Source of the DNA: Gp13-AA77 sp035578005
GTDB taxonomy: Bacteria; Acidobacteriota; Terriglobia; UBA7540
Direction: 5' to 3'
Assembly (NCBI GenBank): GCA_035578005.1
Contig: DATJYK010000305.1
Location: 1-51,356 of the forward strand
DNA: 51,356 nucleotides
Shown piece by piece: positions 17,231 to 25,759 of this stretch. Under the pieces are notes generated by a model. That model had not been told where the DNA came from, made no database searches, and saw only the letters and a list, made by a program, of their open reading frames with translations. Made by a program: the position numbers and the translations under genes. Position 1 is the stretch's first letter, and every line of letters starts with the position of its first letter.

Positions 17231-17713
17231 CTAGTTGTTTGCGCTCACGCTGGAGCGAGTCGCAATGCAATAAACCTTCACGGTTCCCTGGTTCTGCGCG
17301 GCGTTGCCGGAAAAGAACACCTGGCAGGTCACCACGCCCGTCGAGTCGTTGACATCGAGCTGATAGGGAACAATCAGCAGATTTCCGGTCCCAAGGTCGC
17401 TCGAAGAAAGCGCCGGAAACAAGGCCTGTCCCGGTACGAAGCCCGCCGCCGGCTGCCGGCTGGAAGCGAATATCGGGATGAAGGCACACTCGGAACGTTG
17501 ATACGCATAACCGTCGACGGGACTCGTCGGTGTCGGTACGGTGTTACCGCTTGTATAAAAGCCCATGTAGATCACCTCGCAACGGACCGCACCAAACTTG
17601 GCGTTGTGCGAGATCTTCAAGATGGAATCGTCGGTGAGCGGCTGGCCACCGGCGATGGCGGAATCAGCAAGATCAAAGAAGCCCGGAATGGCAGACATGG
17701 TGAGTTGGCTCAT
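17231..17713 (-). CDS. phage structural protein, unknown (downstream of hub)
   Basis: A 160-residue protein rich in Ser, Thr and beta-like segments, without membrane helices. It directly follows the giant hub gene and precedes only one more small gene, a place where phages keep tail-tip accessory or fibre-like proteins. I do not recognise a family. The C-terminal half (LLIVPYQLDVNDSTGVVTCQVFFSG) looks like a beta-sandwich edge. No strong Shine-Dalgarno; ATG 17713 or 17698 could start it. Confidence 0.6.
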   Translation of the reverse strand: MSQLTMSAIPGFFDLADSAIAGGQPLTDDSILKISHNAKFGAVRCEVIYMGFYTSGNTVPTPTSPVDGYAYQRSECAFIPIFASSRQPAAGFVPGQALFPALSSSDLGTGNLLIVPYQLDVNDSTGVVTCQVFFSGNAAQNQGTVKVYCIATRSSVSANN

Positions 17714-17778
17714 GGTGGCTACGATCCAACCTCAAAGTGAACATTCGTGATTGCCGTTTGCTGCTTTCTCATGGGACC

Positions 17779-20700
17779 TCAATAGATCGTGTTTCCCGCA
17801 GTTCCATCGGCGTATTCCCCGCCCGAAGCGGCCAGGCTGATGAACATGTATTGCTCTTTTTCAGCCGCTGTGGCTGTGCTCCACGCGGGAATGCCGGCCG
17901 CGAGCGGCGCGATCTGATAAGGCTCGGCCAGGTTCAGGAAGCGAGTGTCCAGCAGCAGAAACTCCATGCTGCCGGCGGCGTAGTTGGGCTTGCGATCGAT
18001 CACCTCGCAGGCGACGTTCACCACTCCCAACTTGCCGCTCGCAAAATCCAGCAAAAGAGGATGGGTGAGCGACACGAGATCGCCTAATTCGACGGGCAGT
18101 GACGCGAGGTGTGCCTTCACCCGATAAGCGGGCGGCGCGAAAGCGTGGCGCCGGAAGACGCGATCGGCCAGCATACGCGTGCGGCACATGCCGCCCGAGT
18201 TCACGCGCACTCCGGTGCTCTCGATGTTCTGCTGGTACACCTGGCGGTATCGGCCAAGCGACGTCTCCTGCTCAAACGTGACTTGGCCGTTGTAGAGCCG
18301 AGCTGCGGTGGTGCCGCCCGCGTTGCTCACGTCCAACTTGGCGGTCAGGAGGTTCACAATGCTTTGGCGCTCGGTCTGTGGAATGCCCATCACGTTGTGG
18401 GCCGAAAAGTTGAATACCGGGGTCTGGTAGGGCTGCGGTTTCATCGGCTTGATGCGCAACTTTCCGTCCGAGCCCACGATGAGGAAGCAGCCGAGCGGCT
18501 TCAGAATCTGCTCCTCGATGAACTGCTTGCCGTCCACAGGCCGGGTGACCTGAAACTCGAACCAGTCACCGGAGAACTGGGAGTTGCGTAAGTCCAGAAA
18601 TTGCTGAACATCAACGTAGAGGTTCGGGTTGATCAGGGTGCCGTCATTTCCGGGCGCGAAAAGCGCCCAACCCGCGGGCGTAGGAAGAGGGTCGTAATTC
18701 TGCTGCGTCGAGTAAACCGGTTGCAATTGATTCAAAATATAGTTCGATCCCAGCAACGACGGATCCTGGCCTACCCCCAGCTCATTCTGCAAAACCGCCA
18801 GCAACAGATCGATCGGGTTGCCTTGCAGAAAGCGCGGGTTGTTCTGGCTCACGGGGAAGCCATTGGCGGCAGCGGACGGCCCCACGGGCTGCTGCGCCAC
18901 TTGGCCCGGCGACCATTCGAGCGGCCCGCCGCTCCAGAACACCTGCTGGCCTTGAATGAATCGTTGCACGTCCTGGCAGGTGAGGGTCACCAAGCCATTC
19001 GAGTCCCAACCCACCTGAGTAATCTGCAAGGTATGCAAGGTCACAAATCCTGAGACGGAAAACCCTGGGAATCCCTGCTGCAACTGAGCGGTTCGGCCGA
19101 TGAGCGTATCCTGCGCTGCGAGTTGCTTCAGCGCTCCGGTGGGGTCCACGCACTTCACCGTCATGGCGCCAATTGAGGATGATCCCTCCAGCTCGTTCGG
19201 AGTCTGGGACGAACCCTGCGGGATCTGCATGCTGTCAAGGAGGGTGAGAGGTACCGTTTCCGTTCCGAAGAGCAGGTAAGGATAAAGCGAGGCCAGCCAC
19301 ATCAATGAGGCTGCTGCGAAAGCCGGCCAGATCTCGAACTCCCAAGGCAAATCGCGCGCCGCTAGCGAATAGCCCAGCAGACTGCCGTCACCCGTTGCGC
19401 CGCGAATCGTATGTTGACTCGAAATCAGCGCGCTCAATACGCTATCAATGCTGGTCCCAAGTCCCTGAAAGTAACCGGCTAGGCCGTTAATGTTGTAAAG
19501 ACTGAGGAGGGCCAGAATCACACTCCACGTCCCCTCCTGCCATACCGAAGACGGGGAACCCGAATAGCCGCCTGCCGAGTCATTGTAGTTTTTGAAGCCC
19601 TGGAACGGCGTCAACTGCTGGTACGCCTGGTTCCAGCTCGTGCTCACATTCGAAAGCTGGATGGTCTGGTTGGTCAACAAGAAGTTCTGATAAAGAAACT
19701 CGACGCATTGCAGGGCGATATCGTCCCGCCCCAACGTGTGCGCCAGGATGGCCGTCAAATAGCCCGAGGCGTCCAGAGCCTCGGAGGGATCAGTCGTGTT
19801 TCCTGTGAGGCCTTGTGCAAAGTGCCCCGGCACGTTGCCAGCCGGCGCGATGTAGAGTGTGTTGAGAATTTTCGTTCCGAGCGTGTTCGCCAAACCCGAA
19901 ATCGTGGTGGCCAGGCTCTCCATCGCTGTCGCTTGAGCCTGAGTAAGGTTGCCGGTGGCAAGAAGGTTGGCCGCCGCGGCCGGCAAAATATTGGCGCTGC
20001 GCATCAGCGCGAAGTACACGTCGACCTGATGCTCGGTCGATACCGTTGCCTGCAATCCGGGGACAAATTGGTAGCCGGGGTCCTTGTAAGCGCCATAGCC
20101 GATGTAGAAAAATCCATTCGTCGAGTCGCTGGCGATCGATTGCAACGTGAGCAAGAAGTTGAGCATGGCCTGGAGCTGCGGGGCCGGAGTGTAATCCAGC
20201 GAAAGGCTCATGTAGACCGCATAGGCGTAACAGACCCAGGCCATCGCGCCTGTGCGGATGTACGCCTGATCGACCTGACCGTAGTACGTGTCGTAGCTGA
20301 AGCTGAGTGAGCTAGCAGGTTGAGGACCACCAACCTGAAGGTTATCGAAGTAGATCGACGTGGTGGCGGGCAGCGTCACAGTAATACTGTTGATACTCGA
20401 AAGCGTGTCGCTTGCCAGTGTGCTCACCAAGTTCGCGACGTTCATTTCCGTGGGGCGCCACCCTCCAGTCCCAGTACCGATCGGAACCTGGATTGCGTGC
20501 GTGTTGCTGTTATAGACAGAGGGCCCTGGACTGTTAGAGTTCACCTGAACGTCAGTCACTTTGCCCGACGCCGTGGTAACTCCGATATCGATCGCGCTGA
20601 ATCCGCCGTTCGGGGGCTCCCAGTGCTCGAAGCTGATGATGGGGTCGGTGTGATCAGGTAGACCGATCCCCGTGAAATTGAACGTCGCGCCTGAAGCTCC

Positions 20701-22236
20701 GGAGCTAAATTTCAGTACTTGGCCGGTTCCGTACGGTGGCTCCTCGGGAGTCATGCTGTTGGCGGGTACGTTCGCGATCGTGCCGCCCGAAGTGCTCCAG
20801 CGAGAAATTGACCCGTCTTCCGCATTCTCAAGCACCCCCGTAGCCAAAAATCCCGGATTGGCCAGAATGCCGTTTAGTTCGCTGATGATCGAGGCGGCCG
20901 CTACGAAGTTTCCCGAAGAGGCGTAGGTAATGATGCCGAGCGCGCAATCGTAGATGTAACTTCGGTACTGCAGCCCGGCAACATTGGTGACAGTCGGATC
21001 GGGAACGTACAGTGGATCAGAGCCCGGCACGACGAACGACAGGGGCAGATTCGCGAAAGCCGACGCAGCCGCCAGGGATGTGTAAACCAGAACGTCTGGG
21101 CTTCCCTGTTGGATGATGTGGACGGTCAGTTCACCGCGTGCCGGCACTACATTCGATCCCACACGCGCGTGATAGTCGTCCTGAACAATGATAGGGACGT
21201 TGTCTTCCTGCAGGTATTCAACATCTGTTTTGGAATAAATGCGCGCGAAGTAGCCATTCAGCCGGTTGCCCACGCCTGTGTTGCTGTGGCAGATCCAGCC
21301 CGTCGGCAAAGATGAGGTGTACGATCCCGGGGCGGGTTGCGGAACACTGGACGGGTAGAGTGCGGCCACCACCAGGCCAGCGCCGATCACCTGTGCCGCC
21401 CAGTAGCCGTTCAATCCCTGCGAGACTAGCAGCGATTGGAGGACGCTTGGCGACGGCGCTACTCCGGCGCACGGTCCGGTCTGCGGCGTGCTCGCGCCCG
21501 GCGCACTCGACTGGTAATAATACTGATCGGTCACCGAAAACACATCGACGCGGTAATCCTGGATATTCGCAAGCCCGGGTGTGGCAAATAAATTCAGCAA
21601 GGAGCCGTAAACGGTCATGCCATTCAGTACATTGTGGGTGTTCCCATCACAGAGCTTTACTCCATTCGGGTACTGCGCAACCGCCCCGTTATATGCGGCC
21701 GAGATCTGCCCGGAAGTCACCGGGAATGGCGGGCAAAACAGCGTTCCTGTGGGTAGGCTGACGGGCGAATAGTTCACTGGGAAACCGTCGGGGCCCGTCG
21801 TGGTGTCAAGCGCCTGGCCGGAAGGCGGAAACACCAGGAGATTCTCCATGAGTGTTTGGGTGAAAGGCGGCCCGGAAAGATCGTTCGTTGAGAGGACCCC
21901 GCACTCAGCGAGCGCCGGCACTGTTGCTGCCAGTGGCGCTCCAGCCGAGGCGGAGCCGGGATACTCGGTGGGATTGGCGTTGGCCTGCCACGCTCCGGCC
22001 ACGCCTGCGCGGCGCGACAACAGCCAGTTAAGCGTGGCCTTCATGTCGCTCTGGAAGTCTCCTGCGTAGTACTCGGAGACCGTCGGCCCTGCTCCCAAGC
22101 TATAGCCGGTGACGCCGGTGGCAACCGGCGAATAGCTGGCCAGCAGCATCCCGAAGTCTGGAAGGTAGAGCTGGTACAGCGGCTGCTTTTGGAGCTGCGC
22201 CAATCCTGCCTGCCAGGATGAGTTACCGGAGATCAT
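17779..22236 (-). CDS. giant tail hub/tip protein with glycosidase-like central region
   Basis: A 1485-residue protein, the largest in the phage block. Three parts are visible. Residues about 470-640 read like a carbohydrate-binding jelly roll (NAEDGSISRWSTSGG to IYFDNLQVGGP). Residues about 640-985 have repeated helical hairpins with Trp and Tyr (MAWVCYAYAVYMSLSL, WEFEIWPAFAAASLMWLASLYP), suggesting an alpha/alpha-toroid glycoside hydrolase. Residues about 1005-1480 look like a baseplate hub (TLTCQDVQRFIQGQ, QFIEEQILKPLGCFLIVGSDGKLRIKP, RVKAHLASLPVELGDLVSLTHP). It probably forms the cell-facing tail tip and attacks surface polysaccharide. It starts three bases after the preceding stop. Domain calls are by eye. 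Confidence 0.8.
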   Translation of the reverse strand: MISGNSSWQAGLAQLQKQPLYQLYLPDFGMLLASYSPVATGVTGYSLGAGPTVSEYYAGDFQSDMKATLNWLLSRRAGVAGAWQANANPTEYPGSASAGAPLAATVPALAECGVLSTNDLSGPPFTQTLMENLLVFPPSGQALDTTTGPDGFPVNYSPVSLPTGTLFCPPFPVTSGQISAAYNGAVAQYPNGVKLCDGNTHNVLNGMTVYGSLLNLFATPGLANIQDYRVDVFSVTDQYYYQSSAPGASTPQTGPCAGVAPSPSVLQSLLVSQGLNGYWAAQVIGAGLVVAALYPSSVPQPAPGSYTSSLPTGWICHSNTGVGNRLNGYFARIYSKTDVEYLQEDNVPIIVQDDYHARVGSNVVPARGELTVHIIQQGSPDVLVYTSLAAASAFANLPLSFVVPGSDPLYVPDPTVTNVAGLQYRSYIYDCALGIITYASSGNFVAAASIISELNGILANPGFLATGVLENAEDGSISRWSTSGGTIANVPANSMTPEEPPYGTGQVLKFSSGASGATFNFTGIGLPDHTDPIISFEHWEPPNGGFSAIDIGVTTASGKVTDVQVNSNSPGPSVYNSNTHAIQVPIGTGTGGWRPTEMNVANLVSTLASDTLSSINSITVTLPATTSIYFDNLQVGGPQPASSLSFSYDTYYGQVDQAYIRTGAMAWVCYAYAVYMSLSLDYTPAPQLQAMLNFLLTLQSIASDSTNGFFYIGYGAYKDPGYQFVPGLQATVSTEHQVDVYFALMRSANILPAAAANLLATGNLTQAQATAMESLATTISGLANTLGTKILNTLYIAPAGNVPGHFAQGLTGNTTDPSEALDASGYLTAILAHTLGRDDIALQCVEFLYQNFLLTNQTIQLSNVSTSWNQAYQQLTPFQGFKNYNDSAGGYSGSPSSVWQEGTWSVILALLSLYNINGLAGYFQGLGTSIDSVLSALISSQHTIRGATGDGSLLGYSLAARDLPWEFEIWPAFAAASLMWLASLYPYLLFGTETVPLTLLDSMQIPQGSSQTPNELEGSSSIGAMTVKCVDPTGALKQLAAQDTLIGRTAQLQQGFPGFSVSGFVTLHTLQITQVGWDSNGLVTLTCQDVQRFIQGQQVFWSGGPLEWSPGQVAQQPVGPSAAANGFPVSQNNPRFLQGNPIDLLLAVLQNELGVGQDPSLLGSNYILNQLQPVYSTQQNYDPLPTPAGWALFAPGNDGTLINPNLYVDVQQFLDLRNSQFSGDWFEFQVTRPVDGKQFIEEQILKPLGCFLIVGSDGKLRIKPMKPQPYQTPVFNFSAHNVMGIPQTERQSIVNLLTAKLDVSNAGGTTAARLYNGQVTFEQETSLGRYRQVYQQNIESTGVRVNSGGMCRTRMLADRVFRRHAFAPPAYRVKAHLASLPVELGDLVSLTHPLLLDFASGKLGVVNVACEVIDRKPNYAAGSMEFLLLDTRFLNLAEPYQIAPLAAGIPAWSTATAAEKEQYMFISLAASGGEYADGTAGNTIY

Positions 22237-22239
22237 TTT

Positions 22240-22623
22240 TCAGCTAACCGCCTGCCGGAATTTCAGCTTGAACGTATACTGGCCTGGCGACTTATAACCG
22301 GCAGTCCAGTTCGTGTCTTCAAGCCAGTAATTCGTGAAAGCTGTGTGTGACGCGTCCGGATAGTAAGCAAACTGTCCACCTGCCAAGGCAAAGTTCATGA
22401 AGCCGGACCATGCCTGCACGTCCGAACCAATTCCGACCCATTCCATTTCCAGGCTCAAGAACGTGTCGATACGCTCGATAATGGACTCACGTACACCGCT
22501 CGACGCGATGTTGTCATGACGCATCGCCTTGAGCTCATAGGCGGGCACGTTACGCGGAGCCCGCTGGAACTGCAGCGTTGTTGGCCCGGTGCCCGTGTTA
22601 TAGACGATCTGGGGATAAGCCAT
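22240..22623 (-). CDS. phage tail protein (distal-tail-like position)
   Basis: A 127-residue beta-rich protein between the tape measure and the hub, where siphovirus-like phages encode the distal tail protein. Visible segments include TTLQFQRAPRNVPAYELKAMRHDNIASSGVRESI and a C-terminal PGQYTFKLKFRQAV strand. The motif of substituting a region after a peptide bond of the form ESIIERIDTFLSLEMEW resembles tail-ring proteins, but family membership is inferred from position. Its start follows a family B repeat element. Confidence 0.7.
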   Translation of the reverse strand: MAYPQIVYNTGTGPTTLQFQRAPRNVPAYELKAMRHDNIASSGVRESIIERIDTFLSLEMEWVGIGSDVQAWSGFMNFALAGGQFAYYPDASHTAFTNYWLEDTNWTAGYKSPGQYTFKLKFRQAVS

Positions 22624-22634
22624 AACAATCGATC

Positions 22635-22751
22635 GTAGGTGCCAGGTGCTAGGTGTTAGGTGCTAGCTGCAGCCCGCAGCTCGGAGGTCGGTAACTCCGA
22701 ACTGGGAAACTTCGAACTGATAACTTCTGACACCTGACACCTGGCACCTGA
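22635..22751. repeat. fold-back element, word family B
   Basis: Left arm of AGGTGCC/AGGTGTT/AGGTGCT words, a core of about 60 bases containing repeated AACTCCGAACT-like words, then a right arm of ACACCTGACACCTGGCACC type that is the reverse complement. It fills the whole gap between the tape measure and the distal tail gene. Confidence 0.85.
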
Positions 22752-22752
22752 C

Positions 22753-23514
22753 TTAGCCGCCGGCGTACGGACTCTTCTGCACGCTAGTAGCATTCAGCGT
22801 GATGCCCCGCGCCACGCCAGTGTTTAGCGTGGTCGCAAGCCAATTTGCTGCATCCGCATCGCCCATGATCGCTACCGTCAGGTTGCCTGCAGGCGCCGAA
22901 GGCGCTGCCCCGGAAGCAAGCGCCGAAGCCGCTACTCCGGCGACTCCAGAGCCTCCGTATCCGGGAACGTAGCCGGGGCGTGTCCCAGAAGCGCCCGCAC
23001 GTCCGGACATGCCCGGCCCCGAAATTCCCGCGCCAACGCCAGCCGCGACCGCACCAATGCTTCCCCAAATCGCCGCTGACTCGAAGGCACTCCCGGCTCC
23101 TGCCACGTTGCCCGTTGCCAGGAGGTAGAAGCCAAGAGCCGTGGAACGTAGGCCTTGCACAACAGCCTCAGCCGCAATCGAGGCCGTGGTTGATTTCAGC
23201 GTTCGATCGAGCGCCTCGCTCATCGACTGCGAATAAATCAGTGCCGTGCTGATGTTTTTTGCTAAGCCCACCGTTAACTGGTCAAAGGTGACGGCGGCAG
23301 CGCGCCCAAGGCCGAGCAGCGCGCCATCGACGGCTGAACTTTGGGCCAAGAAACTGCTGCTCCATTCGGACTGTCCCTGTTGCACAACGGCGAATTCCGA
23401 CCGAACCGACTCCAGTTGCTCAACCGTCTTGCCGCGGAAGCTCTCGAGCGCGCTCTGAGCCTGAGAGGGGTCAGCCTTGATCTGGAAGAGCAATCCCACA
23501 GGATTTTGAGCCAC
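22753..23514 (-). CDS. short tape-measure-like protein
   Basis: A 253-residue protein with a helical N-terminus (QIKADPSQAQSALESFRGKTVEQLESVRSE), typical of the tape-measure entry region with Q and A heptads. Hydrophobic Ala/Gly stretches follow (LGFYLLATGNVAGAGSAFESAA, GSIGAVAAGVGAGISG), then a Gly/Ser/Ala-rich C-terminus. It directly follows the frameshifted tail chaperone, the canonical location. Start GTG 23514 with GAGG upstream. Most siphophage tape measures exceed 600 residues; at about 0.15 nm per residue this would set a tail near 40 nm, similar in size to gene-transfer-agent tails. Confidence 0.75.
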   Translation of the reverse strand: MAQNPVGLLFQIKADPSQAQSALESFRGKTVEQLESVRSEFAVVQQGQSEWSSSFLAQSSAVDGALLGLGRAAAVTFDQLTVGLAKNISTALIYSQSMSEALDRTLKSTTASIAAEAVVQGLRSTALGFYLLATGNVAGAGSAFESAAIWGSIGAVAAGVGAGISGPGMSGRAGASGTRPGYVPGYGGSGVAGVAASALASGAAPSAPAGNLTVAIMGDADAANWLATTLNTGVARGITLNATSVQKSPYAGG

Positions 23515-23579
23515 AGGAGACCTCAGTTGGCATTACGCGGATGGCGAAAGACATTCCGCTGTGTGCCACGCATCACTCT

Positions 23580-23792
23580 TTATTTCCGCAATTGTTCTTG
23601 CCGCCACTCCCAAAGTGCCGCGGCCGCTGCAAAATCGATCTGCATTGCCACTAGAGGCTGGTCGATGGCAAGAAGATCGCTAGGCCGGCAATGCCACGTT
23701 TCGGCCACCTGCGCTACTCGCAGGAGATGATCGCTGGCTGCAAAAAGGAGCGAGGTCGCCGGACTCAGCGACCTCGCCCACCGACCATCGGA
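23580..23792 (-). CDS. frameshifted C-terminal extension of the tail chaperone (no own start)
   Basis: In the +1 (equivalently -2) frame relative to the chaperone gene, the reading is open from 23792 to the TAA at 23580-23582. It encodes a well-formed helical sequence: LLFAASDHLLRVAQVAETW, then HCRPSDLLAIDQPLVAMQ, then IDFAAAAALWEWRQEQLRK. There is no ATG, GTG or TTG with a ribosome-binding site, so it needs ribosomal frameshifting. A run CTCCTTTTTGC at about 23741-23750, shared by both frames, is the natural slip site. Tailed phages conserve such frameshifts at exactly this place (lambda G/GT type). After this run the zero-frame sequence turns into low-quality Ser/Gly-rich residues. Confidence 0.72.
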   Translation of the reverse strand, partial: SDGRWARSLSPATSLLFAASDHLLRVAQVAETWHCRPSDLLAIDQPLVAMQIDFAAAAALWEWRQEQLRK

Positions 23793-24153
23793 TTACGAAA
23801 CTTGCGTCTTCCATGTCCAGCAGGTCAGGTGAGATTTCGCCTGGGCCGGGATCGAGCGTAAGACGAGGTTCCACAAAGACCTCACGCAAGAGCGGCACCA
23901 TCCATTCCGCGAGAGTTCGCAAGTCTTCGACGGTCTCGATGCGAGTGTCACCGCCCGCGATGCGTGCCGCCAGGCTGGCAGGCAAGAGTCCATGAAACAA
24001 GAACCACATTGGGCTCGGCCGTCGCAACATGACACTGAGACCCGACTTGGGGAGGACGATACGCTCCAAGTTGCCTCGGGACTGTGCCGCTGACTGAAAA
24101 TCTTCCGCGGAGGCTAACCCATTTTTCTCTTCTCGATTTCTTGCACTGTTCAA
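23680..24153 (-). CDS. tail assembly chaperone (zero-frame product)
   Basis: A 157-residue protein between the tail tube and the tape measure, the standard locus of the tail assembly chaperone that coats the tape measure during tail assembly. The N-terminal two thirds (NLERIVLPKSGLSVMLRRPSPMWFL, then SLAARIAG, then LRTLAEWMVPLLREVFVEPRL) are compact and protein-like. The last 30 residues lie in the overlap with the frameshifted extension and look non-conserved. Start: TTG 24153, because AAGGAGG sits six bases before it and no ATG is available. Function is inferred from position and frameshift. Confidence 0.75.
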   Translation of the reverse strand: MNSARNREEKNGLASAEDFQSAAQSRGNLERIVLPKSGLSVMLRRPSPMWFLFHGLLPASLAARIAGGDTRIETVEDLRTLAEWMVPLLREVFVEPRLTLDPGPGEISPDLLDMEDASFVIRWSVGEVAESGDLAPFCSQRSSPASSAGGRNVALPA

Positions 24154-24171
24154 AGTGTTCCTCCTTCGAAG

Positions 24172-24783
24172 CTACGTCTGACGGTACAACTGAGCCACTT
24201 GATCGCCGGGCGAACGGCTCAAGACAGCCAGTCCCTCAAAACGCACCTTATAAGTGGCCTCTTTGGCGCGCGTGAAGCCGATCTGAAAGGCGTTCTTCGC
24301 GTACGCGTTATAGAGGCACGCCACCATGAACTTGCCCGGCGAGCTGAACCCGCGGCGCGGGGAAATCAAGGCCACCGCCGCGTGTGGAACTGTCACCAAA
24401 CCTCCCACGGTGATCTCTTCGTAATTCTGGGCGCCAGCGGGAAGCCCAGTGTCGGCGCCTGAGGTATAAGTGGAGTGGGCGAGGCCGGCCGAGATCTTCA
24501 TCAACGAAGATTCCTTCAAGGTCACTTCCATGTAGGCTGATTCTGCGGTCATAATGGTGTCCACCGGCGCCGTCTCCTGGTCAATTGCCACCTCCTCGAT
24601 TTTGGCCTCCAAGCAAAAAGTGGCCGCGCCGTCAGAGGCACCCATCGGCGTTGGTGAGCCGATAGTCGGATTGCCATTCGCATCGATCAACAACCGCGCA
24701 CCGACGGCCGGGACCGCGACGCCATACCACAGCATCCCCGTACCCTGGTGAATGTCAGGCACTGTAATCGTGAAACTTGCCAT
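24172..24783 (-). CDS. major tail tube protein
   Basis: A 203-residue beta-rich protein, well translated (GAGAGGAAAT before ATG 24783). Segments such as EAKIEEVAIDQETAPVDTIMTAESAYMEVTLKE and FMVACLYNAYAKNAFQIGFTRAKEATYKVRFEGLAV match the pattern of tail tube or phage tail-tube-like proteins, with a strand-rich core and C-terminal strand. Position: after the tail terminator-like gene and before the chaperone and tape measure. No sheath gene neighbours it, so the tail is probably non-contractile. Confidence 0.75.
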   Translation of the reverse strand: MASFTITVPDIHQGTGMLWYGVAVPAVGARLLIDANGNPTIGSPTPMGASDGAATFCLEAKIEEVAIDQETAPVDTIMTAESAYMEVTLKESSLMKISAGLAHSTYTSGADTGLPAGAQNYEEITVGGLVTVPHAAVALISPRRGFSSPGKFMVACLYNAYAKNAFQIGFTRAKEATYKVRFEGLAVLSRSPGDQVAQLYRQT

Positions 24784-24817
24784 ATTTCCTCTCGTCGTCC
24801 GAGATTGATTCCAGCTC

Positions 24818-25351
24818 CTAGGTTTCTTCCAACACGAATTCCAAATTAACGGTCACACGCAGCACCGGCGTTTCAATTGCCTCAAGCGTCACCAAGCCGT
24901 AACGATGCGACTCAACGTTTACTTCTTTCACCGATCCATTTGCGCTGGGCGACGTCATGCCACTAGGCACGGTCTCCTGAGAGATCGGAAGCGGCGTTTC
25001 CCAGTCACCGCCGGAGGCCGTGGTGATCACCATGTCCAACATGCGGCCGTAGTCCTGGGCGTTGTCTTGGGCGAGCTCCTGATCAAACTGGCCTACGTCA
25101 AGTACCAAGCCGATTCGCGGTCGCGACTGGCGTGTGCCCAGCACGTCTTCGGCGAACGTCAGCCCGTCCAACGAGAGCGTTAACCACGGAAAGGCTGTGC
25201 GCAAGCCGGGGCCCTTGTGAAACTCGGCGATGGGAGACAGCGTCGGGTTGACGATTGCCAGGGCCGCGGCTTGGTCGCGCTGGATGATTGCAATCGCCTG
25301 GTTGATCAGCGGCTTCGCGAATAGCGCGTTCCATTGCGGTACGTAACCCAT
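24818..25351 (-). CDS. tail terminator / head-tail completion-like protein
   Basis: A 177-residue protein from ATG 25351 (an in-frame TTG at 25366 is also possible; neither has a Shine-Dalgarno). It has FHKGPGLRTAFPWLTLSLDGLTFAED, then RPRIGLVLDVGQFDQELAQDNAQDYGRMLDMVITTA, then VTLEAIETPVLRVTVNLEFVLEET, a beta-alpha layout like small tail-completion proteins. It sits between head-tail adaptor genes and the tail tube. The role is assigned by position only. It starts eight bases downstream of the preceding frame's stop. Confidence 0.65.
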   Translation of the reverse strand: MGYVPQWNALFAKPLINQAIAIIQRDQAAALAIVNPTLSPIAEFHKGPGLRTAFPWLTLSLDGLTFAEDVLGTRQSRPRIGLVLDVGQFDQELAQDNAQDYGRMLDMVITTASGGDWETPLPISQETVPSGMTSPSANGSVKEVNVESHRYGLVTLEAIETPVLRVTVNLEFVLEET

Positions 25352-25359
25352 AGACGAAA

Positions 25360-25690
25360 TCAGCAATCAACACGAAGAGTCATAAGCCGTGCGCGCGTCA
25401 TCACTTCTGGCAACATCAAAACCTGCGGCCCTACCAGCAGCCGCAAGGTGGGCGACGATTTGATTCGCTGCAGCCTGAGTCCGCTCATCGGGCTCACGAT
25501 CCGAAATCGCGACGCCAGAGTACCGGCTACGTTGCTGCCGCCTATTCTGGTACGGCTTCCGCTCTTGACGCCGGTGAACAAGGTCGCGATCACTCGAACC
25601 GGTCGTCGCCAGCTTGCTGAGTTCTTCCACGAGCGCTTCTACGGCGGCGTCAATCGTAAAACCATCAGATCGAAGCCTTAATCCCAGCAT
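25360..25690 (-). CDS. phage morphogenesis gene with unresolved reading frame
   Basis: Two minus-strand frames cover this gap. The frame starting at ATG 25690 (stop 25367, 107 residues) opens convincingly with LGLRLRSDGFTIDAAVEALVEELSKL but then becomes Arg/Gln-rich. The +1 frame ending at 25360 opens after a stop near 25635 and could use GTG 25593. It has higher GC at third positions and a better composition (VKSGSRTRIGGSNVAGTLASRFRIV, LLVGPQVLMLPE). Either one gene has suffered or uses a +1 shift near 25590-25610, or two overlapping genes exist. The position suits an HK97 gp10-like morphogenesis protein. Confidence 0.45.
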
Positions 25691-25759
25691 CTTCTATCCT
25701 CGACGCTTGCCGGTTTCCATCCACGTGAGACCGCCCTCGTGACATCCTGAACAGCAACT

